Assembly: GCA_020746875.1 (NCBI GenBank)
Contig: JAGTJL010000008.1
Span: 496,001 to 560,000 of the forward strand
Reading direction: 5' to 3'
Source: Rhexocercosporidium sp. MPI-PUGE-AT-0058
Taxonomy: Eukaryota; Ascomycota; Leotiomycetes; Helotiales
Length of the DNA stretch: 64,000 bases
The position numbers and the translations under genes were made by a program. This document shows positions 33,936 to 47,160 of this stretch, one piece after another (positions within the stretch are counted from its first letter, which is position 1; every line of letters begins with the position of its first letter). The notes below the pieces were generated by a model. It saw only the letters and a list, made by a program, of their open reading frames with translations, was not told where the DNA came from and searched no databases.

Positions 33936-35737
33936 TCAAGTTTTGAGTCGGAAAAGATTTACATCATTCTCTCCCTTGACCTCTTCTTGCGTAGCAACTC
34001 TGCTCAACTTCTCCTCTGCTCTCAGAGGACCAACGCACACGTATTTGCGGAACTTGCGTGCAGGAATCTTGTGCTCGAACTAATTGGAAGTGTTAGTTGG
34101 CTGTCGCTGAATCTAACAATAGCTTCTGGTTTCTGGGGGGAAGGGGTCGCTTACCATTTCGTCCATCTCTTCCAACTTTCGGCCCTTGGCTTCAGGGAGG
34201 AAGAAGTAGATCCAGACTGCAGTGACGGTTGCGGATGGGAACCAAATGTAACCGTATCTTGGGCCCCAGTTCAATGCTATGGGGTTGATGAAGTATGGAG
34301 CCGTGAACTGGGTAAGCCACGCCATGAAAAATCCGATAGCAGCTGCGAGTCCGAATGTGTAGCTGCGAAGACGCTGGGATGGCATTTCGCCACCTGTAAG
34401 CCAAGCAGAAGGTGCAACCATGCCCTAAGATGGTGATTCAGCAATGATGAAAGAAGTGCTCCTTTACAAAAACTTACATTGTAGCTGAACATGTAGAGTG
34501 AAGTAAGAGCTACGATAACCCTTCCAGTGCTCTTAGTTCCGGGATTCTTATCGTAGACAATGGCAATGATCAACTGCAGAAGACCACAAACCAGTAGACC
34601 TGTCATGAGAAGAACTCGACGACGACCATAACGGACGACAAACAAGGAGTTAATGATGAGGGCTAGCAGACCGATGGTGCTGAGAACGCAGGACATTCCG
34701 AAGGGATCTGCAACCTTTGCCATAGTAAAGAAATAAGCCTTGTAAGCTAGAAAATATCATGTCAGCTGAGTTCCTGAGAACAAATACTTAGTTGTTCTGC
34801 AATGAACATACCGATGATAAACATAGAGCCAGTCGCTGCTTGCGAAGTGACACCCCCAATAGCAACTATAGTTCTCCTCCTATCAATAGGATTTCTGAAA
34901 CAATCGACTATCCCAATACCATTGCTGAGTTCCTTCTCTTTTTCGATGGCAGCCACAATAACTGCAGCCTCATCTTCCACATCTGCGCCATCAGGTCTCA
35001 ATCTTGCCAAAGATTTCACACCTTCTTCTCGGTGTCCATTCAACAACAACCATCTGGGGCTCTCAGGGATGAAGAAGAGAGCGACGGCGAGAAACGCAGG
35101 GATAATGTAAATAATGCCAAGTGGGATCAAGTATGCGGATTTGCCAGGTCGTTTGGCAGTCGCCCAGTCAACTATAGTTCCAACAAGAGTTCCCTTGAAA
35201 TTGTGAGTCTTTGAACATGGAAAAGTGGCTGGGGGCAGGACTTACAAAAGATGTGCCGAATTGGAACGCCGTCAAGAAAAGACCTCTGTATTTCGCAGGA
35301 CTGCTCTCTTGAATGTAAAGCTGTGCAAACGTCATGAACAATCCATTCGCCAGACCATTGATGAATCGTCCAACATAAAGCACAATGATGTGCTCAGTGG
35401 TCATCATGATGATATTCGACACACAGCATAGTATGCAAGCAAGCCATAAACAGTGTCTCCTGCCGAACTTGATTGCCAGGAAACCAGCTCCACCAGAGCT
35501 GAGGAAAGCTCCAAGGGTCATGAGCGATGAAATGAGTTGCTGGCGTTCCGTGGTAAGATTCCAGCCATTTGGAGTCTTCGGTGCTGGGAACCCAAAAACT
35601 TCTAGGAAGCCTTTCATGGCCTGCAATCCGCCGATCAATCCAAAGTCAACTCCATATTGAAATGAGGCTAAAATGACGACGGCATTCGCGAAGAAGACTT
35701 TTCGATTCGCAGGGATGGTGTCTTTGACCTCCGCCAT
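33936..35737 (-). CDS. MFS sugar porter
   Basis: Five exons (35737-35246, 35193-34812, 34746-34478, 34424-34155, 34079-33936) join in phase to 518 residues, the normal length for a fungal sugar:H+ symporter with 12 membrane helices. Family motifs are present: FQYGVDFGLIGGLQAM in helix 1, the loop-2 GFLAIKFGRR, the YVGRFINGLANG helix-4 motif, PESPRWLL after helix 6, the mid-repeat VRYGRRR, and the C-terminal PEAKGRKLEEMDEMF with VPARKF-like IPARKFRKYVC. All loops and helices look intact. It transports a sugar or polyol across the plasma membrane; the specificity is not readable. The stop lies about 370 bases beyond the DMATS relic. Confidence 0.92.
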
Positions 35738-37884
35738 GTTTATTTTGATTGTGTCGTTATCCTCGGTATACTTTCAAAGGACAAGGTCGAATGCTTTGAG
35801 CTTGAGCGATGCAAACTTGTTGCGAGAGTTACCCTATATAGATGATCTGCCTGCTTGAGGGACAACACAGTTAATCGGCAAATTGCAATTGGATTCCTCG
35901 ATATTTGCCGGTCTGGAGCAGCCAAGACACAATTCGTGGGGCCCCGGTATTCAGAAAAGCCTCTCAACAAGGGGCATACACTGCCAAGTATGCAGCCAAG
36001 TGTTGGATCCTCTGGGTGTCAGGAATATTCCTCTTGAAGAAATGCTGGTCTTGTTGATAGGATCATGTGTTTCCGCGAGCCGCAGGAGGCTTGATTCGTG
36101 ACGCCTCAAGGTCATTTTGAGGACTTACTCGTACACGGGAGCGTATACATGAGCTTACTTCGGAAACATGAATTCAATGCCGAGAATTTCTTCGCGTAAC
36201 CCTTCTATCATGTAAGACATCGTTTCATTCCCTGGTAGTAGGCATATGAAAAAGTCATTCGGTCTCCGAGATGCGATTACCAAGATAGCCTGAAAAGAAC
36301 ATATAATAGATGTATAGACTCACAGAATGCAATACACAACTGGACCACCCGATTAAAGATTATTCTCCCAGATGAATTGCATAGGCTGATAACAGGTATG
36401 AACAACAACGGAGGAAGTGCAACGTGGGGCATGCTACTACTCATAAGGTGGGGCTCTGCAGCTAAAATACTCCTTTCATTGGGCACAAAGCTTGGATAGA
36501 CAGAAGGAGGGGGGTTGGGATATGATTCGACTGGTTTGAAATCCCCGTGTCCCCCAGATCCATGCACTTTTGATTCGCGAGGTGAGCTAAAGGGGTTTAT
36601 CCGCCAAGTGAAGAGGCATCACGGCCTCAACGCCCACTTTACCCAGCTCGGCTCAATGGCTCCGAAGTTGCCAGTCGTCGGATCCCAGCTCTACATGATT
36701 TCCATCGAATGGTCTTTTGAAAACTGCCATATTCTTGGGATATTTGAAGCTTCGATAGCTCATTATTTTTTATTCTTCTTTGCTGTCGCTGATATTATGG
36801 TCTCAGTCTTACAGTATTTGGAAAATTGCCTCCACAAGTCCTTGGTTGGTGGGGTATGAGCTCCGAGACAATTGAGCGCTGACCGCATGCAGAGGTTCAA
36901 GTGAAAGCCAGAGAAATTGGCGGAGTTCCTCTAATTTCTTCCGCATTCTATGCGAACAAATCAATGCTCAAACATTAGTACTTCGACATGGTAGAACTCC
37001 TCATTGCAATTTTCTTCTTCTTTAGAAACTCAAAGAGAAACACATCTATTAGACTCAAGGATTACTGCAATATTAGTGAGCTATCAAGCCGTGCATCCTG
37101 TAGCTACCGTGGTGCATCTGACTCGACGGGTCGGGGAGGATTGATCATATCGAATTTAACTTGAAGGTCTGGAATACCCAAATTTCAGGAACGTAGCAAT
37201 GATATGATCTTTCACGCCAAACCCCCAGATGCAGATATTCATGGATGATCAAGGCTTACCAGTCTGTTGGTACAATAGGCTACGCGTAGATCGACGCTAC
37301 GTCAAGCCAGTCTATGGCCTGAAGACTAACTTCACGCTTTCCCTTGTCTCATCTTTGGTCTCTTCCAGTCAATTGACCAACTGGGCGCACTTGCTTGCTT
37401 TTGATTAACGAAACAGAAAACACAAACACTTTGGATTCTTACGAATGTTCTTGGGTCTGGAGCGAAGGGAGAAATTTTTCAAATTTTGAAGTTATAAAAA
37501 GGCTGCCTGTAACTGGCATTCATTGCCCGCTCCAAATGTAGTCGAATCTCTTCTCGTATGAAAACTTCAAAATAGAGTGCCGAGGAACTTGTGTCACTGT
37601 GCTACAAAGATTCAAGTTCCTTGCTGTATCTATTTCTATCTGCAAGACAAGGCTCGCTTCACCCGTTCATCTATTTATCCTTCTTCCCCGCAGTGCTCTT
37701 GGAGGCAGTAGAATGAAAGGCGCCTGAGGTCCTGTGTTCGGCTCTCTGGGTATATAAGTATATATCTATCTAAATGGTCTCGCCCACGAAGCTTCTGTCT
37801 GATTCTCAATATAGTCTCGAGCAATAACTTACTCGATTCCTTTTGAAGGATACATTGCGTTCGCCTTGATAGCACTACACAAAA
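35738..37884. other. Intergenic, 2.1 kb
   Basis: This is a shared 5' region between the MFS gene (minus) and the DUF4360 gene (plus). A 114-codon open frame at 36515-36859 begins with TTG and has no family features. The last 150 bases contain TATA-like TATATAAGTATATATC (about 37751) ahead of the ATG at 37885. Confidence 0.45.
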
Positions 37885-38681
37885 ATGATTTGGACTAGTA
37901 TCGCCTTTTTTGCCTTGCTCTCAATATCTATCTCTACCAAGATAGAATCGAGACTGGAGGAAGAGCCCAGCGCCAGTCAAGTTATCATCTCGAACTTCAC
38001 GACAGGAGGAAATGGATGTCCACAAGGAGCTGCAGGACTATCACTTTCAAGCGACCGAAAATCGTAAGTACTATTCAATATCGCAAAGAAAGCTACTTAG
38101 ATATGGGAGTTAACTTTAGAACAGATTTTCCGTTTCGTTTGACAAATACCAAGCGTACAATGGACCTGGCACCTCTGTCAGAGACAAGCAGCCGTCATGT
38201 GACTTGACGGTGAATCTCACCCATCCCGCCGATTTTCAGTATTCTGTTTCCAAGACTACTTATCATGGTTATGCGATGCTTGACCAAGGTGTGACTGGAA
38301 CTATGCAGGCTGTCTATTATTTCACCACTTGTAAGTCTTCGTTGAGGTCTCTAAGTTCGCCGACAAAAAGCGTGACTACTTACATGAAATCCTACTCGAA
38401 TACGACTGACAGCCATAGCAGCTATCAAAAACTCAACAACTCGGGCCAAAATCTCAGGCCCAATACGGGACGTATTCACAGTTAACACGGAGGTGCCAGA
38501 GTCTACACGTGTCTGGTCTCCCTGCGGCGTCAATCTTCCTCTTCTTGTAAGAGCCAGGATCTCCCTCTCAAGCGACAGAGTGATGACGGGCACATATGTC
38601 TTCCCGGGAATATTAGAGGATGATAGTTCAGTTAGCCATACATGGGTCACCGGTATCAGCTGGCGAAAGTGCCCCGTGTAG
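37885..38681 (+). CDS. DUF4360 secreted protein
   Basis: Three exons (37885-38063, 38125-38330, 38422-38681) encode 214 residues. There is a clear signal peptide (MIWTSIAFFALLSISIST). The DUF4360 pattern follows: GGNGCPQG, SFSVSFDKYQAYNGPG, a Cys in KQPSCDL, FQYSV..YHGYAMLDQGVTG, the WSPCG motif and a final Cys (WRKCPV). The four cysteines fit two disulfides. These small secreted fungal/bacterial proteins have no proven activity, so function is unknown. A poly-Ser loop common in relatives is absent. The exon joins are in phase with good GTAAGT donors. Confidence 0.88.
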
Positions 38682-39591
38682 GTAGCAGACTGGGATTACG
38701 CTTTAGGGCAGAAGCGATACCGCGGCTGCAGTACCTTGATCATCTTGAGAATTTGTTCTACAACTTAAATGATTTCTTGTCTGATGGAAATCTACCTCAA
38801 TGTTAAAAAGCGTTCAGATTTTGTCGTTGATTTATTTTCAAGCACTTCGAATGTTCCATCAAGATAAGTTTGAGAGCGCACGTACTCGTAATCCGAACTT
38901 TCGAGGAACGCTTGTACCTTTTACTCCAAAATCTAATCAATCATTGAAACATATTACTAGTTCTTGCAGGGTTGTTTCTATATTCCTCTTAATTCAATCA
39001 TATCAATGTTTTTTATCCTTGTCGACGTGCAGATGCATTTCAAACTCTGAGAGCCAAGCCCCAAGAGCTCAAGGATCCTGGAGAGGGTTATTAAAGTTAA
39101 AGAATCTAACTTTAAACTTTCGCTCGGGGCATTTACTTTCGCTCGGGGCATTTACCTCCGCTTGGATCAAACTTCTCTCCGATATCAAAATGGACTCAAA
39201 AGGTTCCCTATTTCAGCTCTAGATGATACAAGTACTGATCATGGACAGAGGGCGTCGCGTGAGTCGCAGTGATTGGAGATGCGACGCACGAAATATGCAA
39301 AGTCAACGAGAGTTAGTCACTAGAACTCGGTTGAAACTTTTCTCCTGCCAAGTCCGAGTGGCCTTTTGCGTCTTTTCTCTCTTCCTGATACGGAAGGTCT
39401 GGGAGATGGCACTCAAGTAAAGTTTGATAGGTATCCGAAGGACCGAATCTGGTAGGAGCGAGCAGCCGAAAACGCATGCTCAATACAACAAAAGTGTATG
39501 AAGTATTCATTCTGCATGAAGATTCATACATCATCTCTTCTTTCACACGGAATAATCGAGGAATCTCTCGATTGACCAGGACCTGGAAGAA
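38682..39591. other. Intergenic with a 19-bp tandem duplication
   Basis: No supported gene. A 140-codon plus frame (38800-39222, ATG) has no family features and spans the duplicated 19-mer. The promoter of the downstream glycosidase-like pseudogene would lie here. Confidence 0.4.
39117..39154. repeat. Tandem 19-bp duplication
   Basis: Two perfect adjacent copies of a 19-mer (CTTTCGCTCGGGGCATTTA) in otherwise non-repetitive AT-rich DNA. Confidence 0.9.
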
Positions 39592-41954
39592 ATGTTTCGT
39601 TACCAGCTGCACATATTCTTTTTCTTACTTTGTCTTGTGTCTTCTGCTCTGGCGAGAAGAGATAATGTGGTGCATCCAAAGCCCTATCATGCTCCTGCCG
39701 GGTCACAGTTTTACACTCGAGATAAGGTGGACGACCTAAGCATGGAGTCTATGCTTCCTTGGCAGGATAGAACAGTCGAAGGCCTCACTGCAATTGATTC
39801 GTTCTCCTATAAAGGAGAAATGTGGAAATCATATGAAGATCTCACTCGTTTTGATGGTCCCCTAGTTCTAGTCTCAGCATCTAGAAAAAGACGAGAAATT
39901 ACAAGGCATGCCGACGGGCCCTCAATCTGAACCGTACGATTGAGCCGTACTTTGGTTTGGATCCTGCGAATGATGTCAACCTCAAGCAGAACGACGTACT
40001 GGCAGAGCGTCTGCTCAAGGATGGAGAACCGATCGAATACAATGTGCGTGACGTGATTGACTTGTCTTTCCTACCCTGTGACAAATTTCTTGGGAATGTC
40101 CAAGCAAATGATACCATGAAAGTAGACTATCAAGCCGGTACGAAGAATTACCAGTTTGTCGATGATGTGCCAAATGCGCTCGACGGAATTCACAGCAACA
40201 AATTGTGGGATGGTCTGCTTGGTGGCTGGCTGCCCTCCCCATGTAAAATCTTTCGAGGCACCGTTGACTCCCAAGACTGGATCGAATCGGTTATATTTGC
40301 AGATGTGGACTCTCGGGATCCAACGATTGTCCACTTGTGGTTTGCAACCAAGTGGGTAAAGGGCGGTGTTGCGCGGGAAAAGAACTTTGCGCTCGACTAC
40401 CCCGAGTTTTTCCATGCGTACTCGACCAACAGCAAACGACTACTATCCGGCTCTCCTTCGTTACATGATTATTGGGAGTCAAAGATCCAGGACTTCAGCT
40501 TGCTAAATCTACCAGATCTGACCTGGGCAGATATGGCAAAACACGCTTTCGCGGTTGAGCTTGTTCAGCGTAGTGGGGGGTTACGAGACATTTGAACGCG
40601 ACTATGGTGGCTCCGAGTACGAAGGCTTCCAAGACATCTTCACAACCTCGCTCACGGCGAATCTCGCATGGGGGAGATTCAAGCAAGCTAGTGCCATTTT
40701 CGAAAATTATATGGATTGGTATGTCTACGACAACGGCGATATCAAGATGCGAGGGCCAGAGGTACCCCAATTTGGCATGTCGCTTTCACTAGTTGCTCGA
40801 TATGTGCAATACACAGGCGACACAGCGCTGATTGAGAAATACAAAGGCAAGATCCTCACCTGGGCCAAGCTCTTGACCGATTTGCACGACGAGAGTCTCA
40901 AGCTCCCAGTGGGACACCCTTACTACGGTCTCCTTTCAGGCTGGGGCGAATCCGATGCTTCGCTTAATTTGGACTCGTGGCGATGGTCTAAACCATACTG
41001 GAACAATGGAGCCTTTACCGCTCGTGGACTCAAGGACCTGAGTAAGATTCCGATACTCGCGGAATATTCTGAAGATTGGACTTCACGGGCATTCCAGATC
41101 ATCAATCAGACATCGAGAACACTAGACCGTTTCGTTCAGCGTGACTCTACGCCCCCTACGTCCCTGTTCTCGCAAACGAGACAAAGCATGTCATTGAAGA
41201 CTTGACGGAGAATGAGGCCACGTCACCAGCAAAATGGGCTCACCGCGTATATGCAGAACTTCTTCATGCATCCGTTCTCTCTTCGACTCACACCGACCTA
41301 GTAATCAACTCCATGCAAGCATACGGCATCACTAGCTTGGGTGTCGTCGCCAATGTCACGCCTCTGCATGCTAAATCGCGTGACATTTTGGGCTTCATTT
41401 CTTACGGATACGCGCTGGCTCTGCTCCTACAGGACCGCATCGATGAGTTCATCTTGTTTTTGTATACCCACCGATACCACATTCACAACCGCGGATTGTG
41501 GATCGCCCCCGAGGTAGCCGGGACAGGGGGTAACTCTACCACATATTGTCAACCATCCCAATTCGGAGTCCCTATTGTCTTGAGGGCTGCATTGTTGTTC
41601 GAACATCCGGGTGAGGAGGTCCTATTTGTGACGAGGGGTGTGCCCAGGAAATGGTTGAGCAAGGTAGAGTTGGGATCCAGAAAGCACCGACGAGATGGGG
41701 ACTCGTTAGCTTTGAGACACAATTGGACACAATTGGACAAGAAGGCTGGTACAATTAAAACGGTACTAAGCTTCGAGAAGTCACCGCCCGGGGAAGTCAG
41801 GATAAAATTTAGGCTGCCTAAAGGTAGAAGTCTGAAGGCCGCAACAATCAACGGCACAGCAGCAAAATGGAAAGGGGAAGAAGTCATCTGGAAAGTTGGC
41901 TCGAACTCTATGGTTGCGACATTCAAGAATGTGACAATCGTTGGTAGTTTCTAG
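39592..41954 (+). pseudogene. Secreted six-hairpin glycosidase-like gene with frameshifts
   Basis: Read across frames, the region encodes about 785 residues. It has a signal peptide (LHIFFFLLCLVSSALA), a beta-rich N-terminal part (IEPYFGLDPAND, DVIDLSFLPCD) and an alpha-helical barrel part with many Trp/Asp/Glu (DYGGSEYEGFQDIFTTSL, GLLSGWGESDASLNLDSW, PYWNNGAFTARG, FISYGYALALLL, NRGLWIAPEVAG). The order and spacing look like one glycoside-hydrolase-type protein of the (alpha/alpha)6 class. The frame breaks at about 39870-39905 (a weak GTCTCA intron could rescue this one), at a six-G run at 40575-40580 where five G would keep frame, and near 41145. With two or three indels it is called a pseudogene, but sequence conservation between breaks is high, so decay is recent or the indels are assembly errors. 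The family number is not assigned. Confidence 0.75.
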
Positions 41955-43926
41955 ATCTTCATTAGGCGTGCTTGCTCCCTTCACTGGAACATCGAAGAGA
42001 CATTGGATAGATTTTTGGATCAACCTATTACCATCAGCTAATATTTATAACTTTCGTGCATAATTAAGCTCTCAACTTGAAAAAACATTGAACAAATATC
42101 AACACTTAGTTACCTAACTAACACGATAACTGTGCCTTTAATCAAGAAGAGAAAGGCTATGAAATCAATGACCACCTAAAAAACGAAGCTTTCACATTCA
42201 GTGTAAGTTATCCGAAGATAATGAACACACCTTTTATCGACAGTCCAGAATCCTATCAAGCGACCCAGAAAAGGACATACTCCTCCATCCTTCCCCACTA
42301 AATTCCCACCTCGGCAATCACGCACTAAATTGAGAAGCACTGCATGTCAACATCTAAGCGAGCCTGAGCGAGCGCCATCCTAACTATGTCTTGTGCTGAC
42401 TGCTCTAAAAGCAGCATGCACAACTACGCAAATTAAAGAGGCACCTAAAAAGCTCTCTAACAAGATTCACACCTAAATTATGTGGATCGAACAGAATGTT
42501 CCTCAGCGACGTATTCAGTTTCAACCTCATTAAGGCCGAAAGAGAGAGAACAGGGAGGTTTGGTGGGCGGAAGGTCAACATCTACACCTCCAAAGCAGAT
42601 TTCCGCGTTCTGTTAGTTCTAGTAGGCTTATTTCTGGAAGCAGTATGCAACTCTGTCCACTGACATCTTTTGAAACGATAAGTGCGCCTGTAGCTTGGTG
42701 GGGTGTTTACGGGCAGATCCATAGATTACGACAATTTTGAGAATGTTGTTGGCGACAAAGAGTTCAAATTTTTAAAAAGAATCTTGCAAACAGGGAGACT
42801 GGTTTCAAAATCGAGTATGGAGATAGTGAAGATGCTGGGTATTAGGTCAGTATTTAAGAGGGGTGTGGATATGGCTTTGCGGTTGGCTGGAAAATGGTCC
42901 AAAATTAAGCTGCAGGGCAGGATAGTGAGCAAGCGTTAGCATGGTTTAAAAGGCACTTGTAGTTGGAGTTCCCCAATGGGAACAAGATTTGGATATAGAA
43001 GCAATTTTCATCTCACAAAAACAGGGCATATTGGAAGCAAATTGTGGGGTAGATTTACCCAACATCATCCCGGAGTTTTTCTGCCGAAGTTTGATATCAT
43101 AATGCAGCTCTGGTTTTTCTGGATATTTTAGGATACTCATTGGATTTTCGGAGCAAATATATTAAGTGTTGCGTTAATAGTTTCATGATCAGCGAAATCG
43201 CAAAGGCTCAAGTTCAGGCAAAAAGCCGCCTCTAAAGAGAGGCATATCAAGAAGGTGTCCTATGCCAGCAGATCCGACAACAGTGTCTGAGCCATCCTCT
43301 CAAAATCCCAATATCATTGCCGTTAGTATTATATGTATCAGTGTAAGCAAATCTCCTATTTAGCAGCTAATATGTGGGTATAATATCTGTAAAAATCTCA
43401 CCCGCCAGGTTCATTTGGTTGGGCCGTTGGAGACCTTGGGTGTAATGGTCTGTGCTCTTAGTGCTAATTGCGTAATCAGCTGCCCCGTGAGGGGGAAGAG
43501 GTAATCTTCCCTCCTCAGCAATTAGCTTCTGTATGAATTGAAGTATCACCAGGGACTCTACAGCGCTTCTCCAGCCATACTATTGTGCCACAGCCACCTC
43601 AACGTACCGGTGTTCATACATTGGGTAAGTTTGGATTAGATCGGATCGCAAAGTAAAGCTCATATTGAATAGACATTAGGATTGCGATAGAGACTTTATT
43701 CAACGACACCCTAACTGACGACACTATAAAAGAAAGAAGCACTCTAAGAAAAAAAATCCAAACTACTCCCGCATTCGCGCAAGTTATTAGGGAAACCCAA
43801 GTTGGGAAAAACCTAACACGGAGTCTTCTAAGCAAAACACCATCAAGACTAGATACACAAAACAGATCCATCATCTCAAGTCATGTCGCCAAATCCCTCA
43901 ACCGCTATACAGATCAAAGTTTCCTC
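41955..43926. other. Intergenic, 2.0 kb
   Basis: AT-rich with frequent stops. No family-like ORF; a 78-codon frame at 42703-42939 starts with GTG and is not supported. No RNA gene recognised. Confidence 0.45.
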
Positions 43927-44531
43927 CTACAAAGGCTGTGTTGCAATCAAATCGCCATTCGAGTTGAAAAACTTGAGTTTTGTTGCTACAACCAACGGAC
44001 CAAGGTGAACACCAGCAGAATTCACTAGACTAGTTATAATCCCACGTGCATTCATACTGAACGCCCATACCCCTGATACAGCTTTAGTACCTATGTCAAA
44101 AGTTGCTTGGTCATCTCGAAATGCGTTCCCAGGAAAGAATGTTGCCGTAACTTGCCCGTTTGGCTGAGCCGTTGTCAACAGATTGTATCCCGCCGTGATT
44201 TTCTCAGTGCCCCCTGGGAGCGCGTTGATGAGGTAGTCGATGATGATGATTTTGAGAACCCTTCCGCTAGCGCTAAGTAGGTGAATTTTCAGTCTAGACT
44301 TTGTGTCTTCTCGCTTGCCGATTTCCGAAAGCTCGAGTAAATCCGGGGCCGTTGCTTCTTGTTCCGCAGGGCTGACATCGTTTTCGTATGTTTGCTCGAG
44401 TGGGAGCTTGACTTCTCGAGCTGACAGGACATCGTTTCTAGACGAAATAGCACCTTCTACAATAGGAGATGCTACCGCCCAAAGAGAGGTCCGACCGTTG
44501 CAAGAACGGAGATGAGATGCAAGAGCTTCAT
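43927..44531 (-). pseudogene. Secreted protein with a frameshift after its signal peptide
   Basis: From ATG 44531 the sequence encodes a good signal peptide (MKLLHLISVLATVGPLFG) that hits a stop at about 44474. In the +1 frame a continuous 180-residue secreted-type domain follows, beginning VASPIVEGAISSRNDVLS and ending FNSNGDLIATQPL with its stop at 43927. That domain is beta-rich and cysteine-free, with PGGTEKITAGYNLLTTAQPNG in its middle; I know no family. A single-base indel close to the cleavage site separates export signal from product. Either the gene is freshly broken, or a small 5' intron is present, or the base call is wrong. Confidence 0.55.
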
Positions 44532-47160
44532 AGTGAGTAGTCTGAGAAGTTTGTAAGTATAAAAACACTGAATTGTGGTAATATACTATTGCTTACTTGA
44601 AGCTGAGGAGGGTACAATAACGCAAAGAAGGTGTTGGTGGGTGGAAGATGGTGTTGGAGTTTGGTGTTTTAGGAGTCCTTGGAGTTTGAGGAGACTGATG
44701 TTGAACTAACAGGAATTGAGACTGTTCTTATAGAATAATGAATGAGAAATAAATTCCAGGGTCTAAGATACGCGAAATTGAACTATGGTACATTACAGGT
44801 TGTTCCTAGTCTAAAAGGAATTTTAAGACACCTGGCACATTTCTGCTAATTGTCTTTAGTGCCCTTTCGCTAGACTTTCCACCGAAGATATTGAAACACT
44901 TTGTTAACTGGCTTAACCCAGAAGTCAATCAATCAAGGCGGGAAATTAAAAGACAAATTGCCATTGTCAACCAAGAGGTTCCGCGAATGATATGTATTCT
45001 TGTGCTACTTCTTTCGTAATCGGGCCTAAGTCCTTATTCTATCACTTCTAGAAAGTTTATTAAAGAAAGACTAACTACCCAGGCAAATCAGCTAAGCTAA
45101 CACTGAAGAGCAGCGTATCGAACTGCATCTATCATATGACTAGCACGAGTGTAGCAACTATTAAACCAAAGATCCTGAGTCTACAAACATATCATTCGTA
45201 AAAATGCGGCCTCTAGCGATAGCAAATCTAGGTATGGTATTGCACGGGACGCTATCGCAGTTTGCGGTCGCGACGAGTCTTTAAAAATGTACCAGCGTTT
45301 TAACTAACATCTGCATGGGGTGATAGTAGTAGCACCCCTAAATGTGTAGTCTAACATGCTCCAATCCTATTAGATTTTCAATGTGCGTTATATGGAACTT
45401 ATGGAGCTGCTTAGACGTCACTGCTTATCTTGGTAGATGAAAAGAATTCGGAGCTTGCTCATCAGATATTCACTAGCTGAGGGGCGCTTGGTTAAGCTTT
45501 TTAGTTCGAAGCAGGATACGAGGATTAGCCTTCCTCGACCTTGGGTATCGGTCCGACCTGTCTTGCTCTCCTTAGTATCTTGCAACACTATATCATTTAA
45601 ACAAGGTTTTGAGCGATCATCCTGCAGTCGTTCGTAGCGTCAGCCTACTCTAAGTAGTTAAAGTGCTTAGCATCAAAGGCTAAAGCAACAAATAAGGTTT
45701 ACTCGCACAGCTTGATTCTGTTCTTATTCGCCAGTTGACGATTACCAGGATTTCGGAGCCGAGGTCTTCAACCAGATACCTGGGAATTTCCCGAACACCC
45801 CACACTGACAACGACCCGCCTTGCGAATCCATTCCGCACGATCAGCCTCCGAGATCGATGCTATTCATAGAATTTTTATGCAGATACTACGGATGATAAT
45901 TGCCATGACCAACCATCAGGCAGCGTGTTAGATTTTTTAAACCTCACAACTCAGCAAAATATCAGCATTAATTATATTGTATACGGCAGACCATATGGGT
46001 CCAGACAGACCAAGCCTCAGCGCCAATTAATTTAGGTATTATACCCTTTCTTACTTATTTCTGGGCGGCGCGGGGCACGGGGGCACGATAAGTACCAGTA
46101 GCGTGCCTGATGATCGTGTCATATTTGGAGTTCAGAATAAGACATATTAAGTTCCATAGTATTAGTGAAAATAGCACATGAGCCGAGGTCTTCCTCCTTT
46201 TAGTGCACTGCATATTTGACAGCAGCTGTTAGGCGAGGCTCAACAGGTGCCAGGGTCGGAAGAAAATAATGTGATGCAATCTAATGCAATTTTATTTAAT
46301 TTAATTAGAGTATATGTTGGTGTGGTGGGGTGCGAGGTCGAAAAATGGGGGGGGCAAGTATCAGTGGTGTAATTAGTAATTACTGTGTCTACTTTTAACA
46401 AATTTGTCATTGGGATAATTAATCGCCCATTAATTTTGCAAGCAAAGTTAACGAAATATCCATTTATTATAATCATCCGATTTGATGTTTTACTGTCGTT
46501 TGATTCATTGATTTATTATTGCTTGATCCAGATGAAACCCTTGCCGACATTCATTATAGGGTACTTCTTTAACACTTTCAGCTTCTTCGTTGATTAATAA
46601 TATAAAGGGGAGCAAGTGTCAGCTAGCGGCGCTTTTATTTGAGTCTTGTGATTATAGTACCGAGAAGGAGGTAGGAGTTTTGACTTCGTCTTAGAAAATG
46701 CTTCCTTGAGATGTTGATATAGCATCGGAAGCCTTTTGGCAACGAGTTAGACGGCATCCAGATCCTCGGTTTTGTACGAGACTTAAAATTCGCGATACAC
46801 TTTATAAATAATAGTTACGAAGAATTCAGCATCTTTATGCTCTATTTTGAAGTAGAAATCGTCTGCGCTGATCCCACAAATAAGCACGGGGCGGACCTGT
46901 TTCTTAAAGAGGGCGGCACGGAACCGTAGCCGTCTAAGATGCTCCCTCGACTTGAGATATTTGAGCCAAACTCTGGAGTAACTTCGGGCTCGGGATGTTT
47001 CAAAAGATTCTTTGGCATCGCGAAGATTTAAATGCAGTTAAATGCAGGATTGCGCTTCGTCGAGATTTGTGCGTCGGACTCTTGTACATGTGTAAACTTT
47101 TGACTTGGGTTCAGATATAGGTTCTGCTGAGGAACCGCCGCCTGCCCATGGAAACGCAAT
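44532..47160. other. AT-rich gene-poor block, left part
   Basis: This 2.6 kb has no supported gene, many stops in all frames and local AT tracts (for example 46230-46600). A 13-mer, GAGCCGAGGTCTTC less one base, recurs near 45762 and 46181. The composition suggests old repeats damaged by point mutation, but I cannot assign a transposon family. Confidence 0.45.

Noticed and set aside
36515..36859. 114-codon plus ORF with a hydrophobic segment
   Set aside because: Begins at TTG, has no in-frame ATG near its start and no family resemblance.
38800..39222. 140-codon plus ORF
   Set aside because: Has ATG but no recognisable domain and spans a 19-bp tandem duplication in AT-rich DNA; more likely chance.
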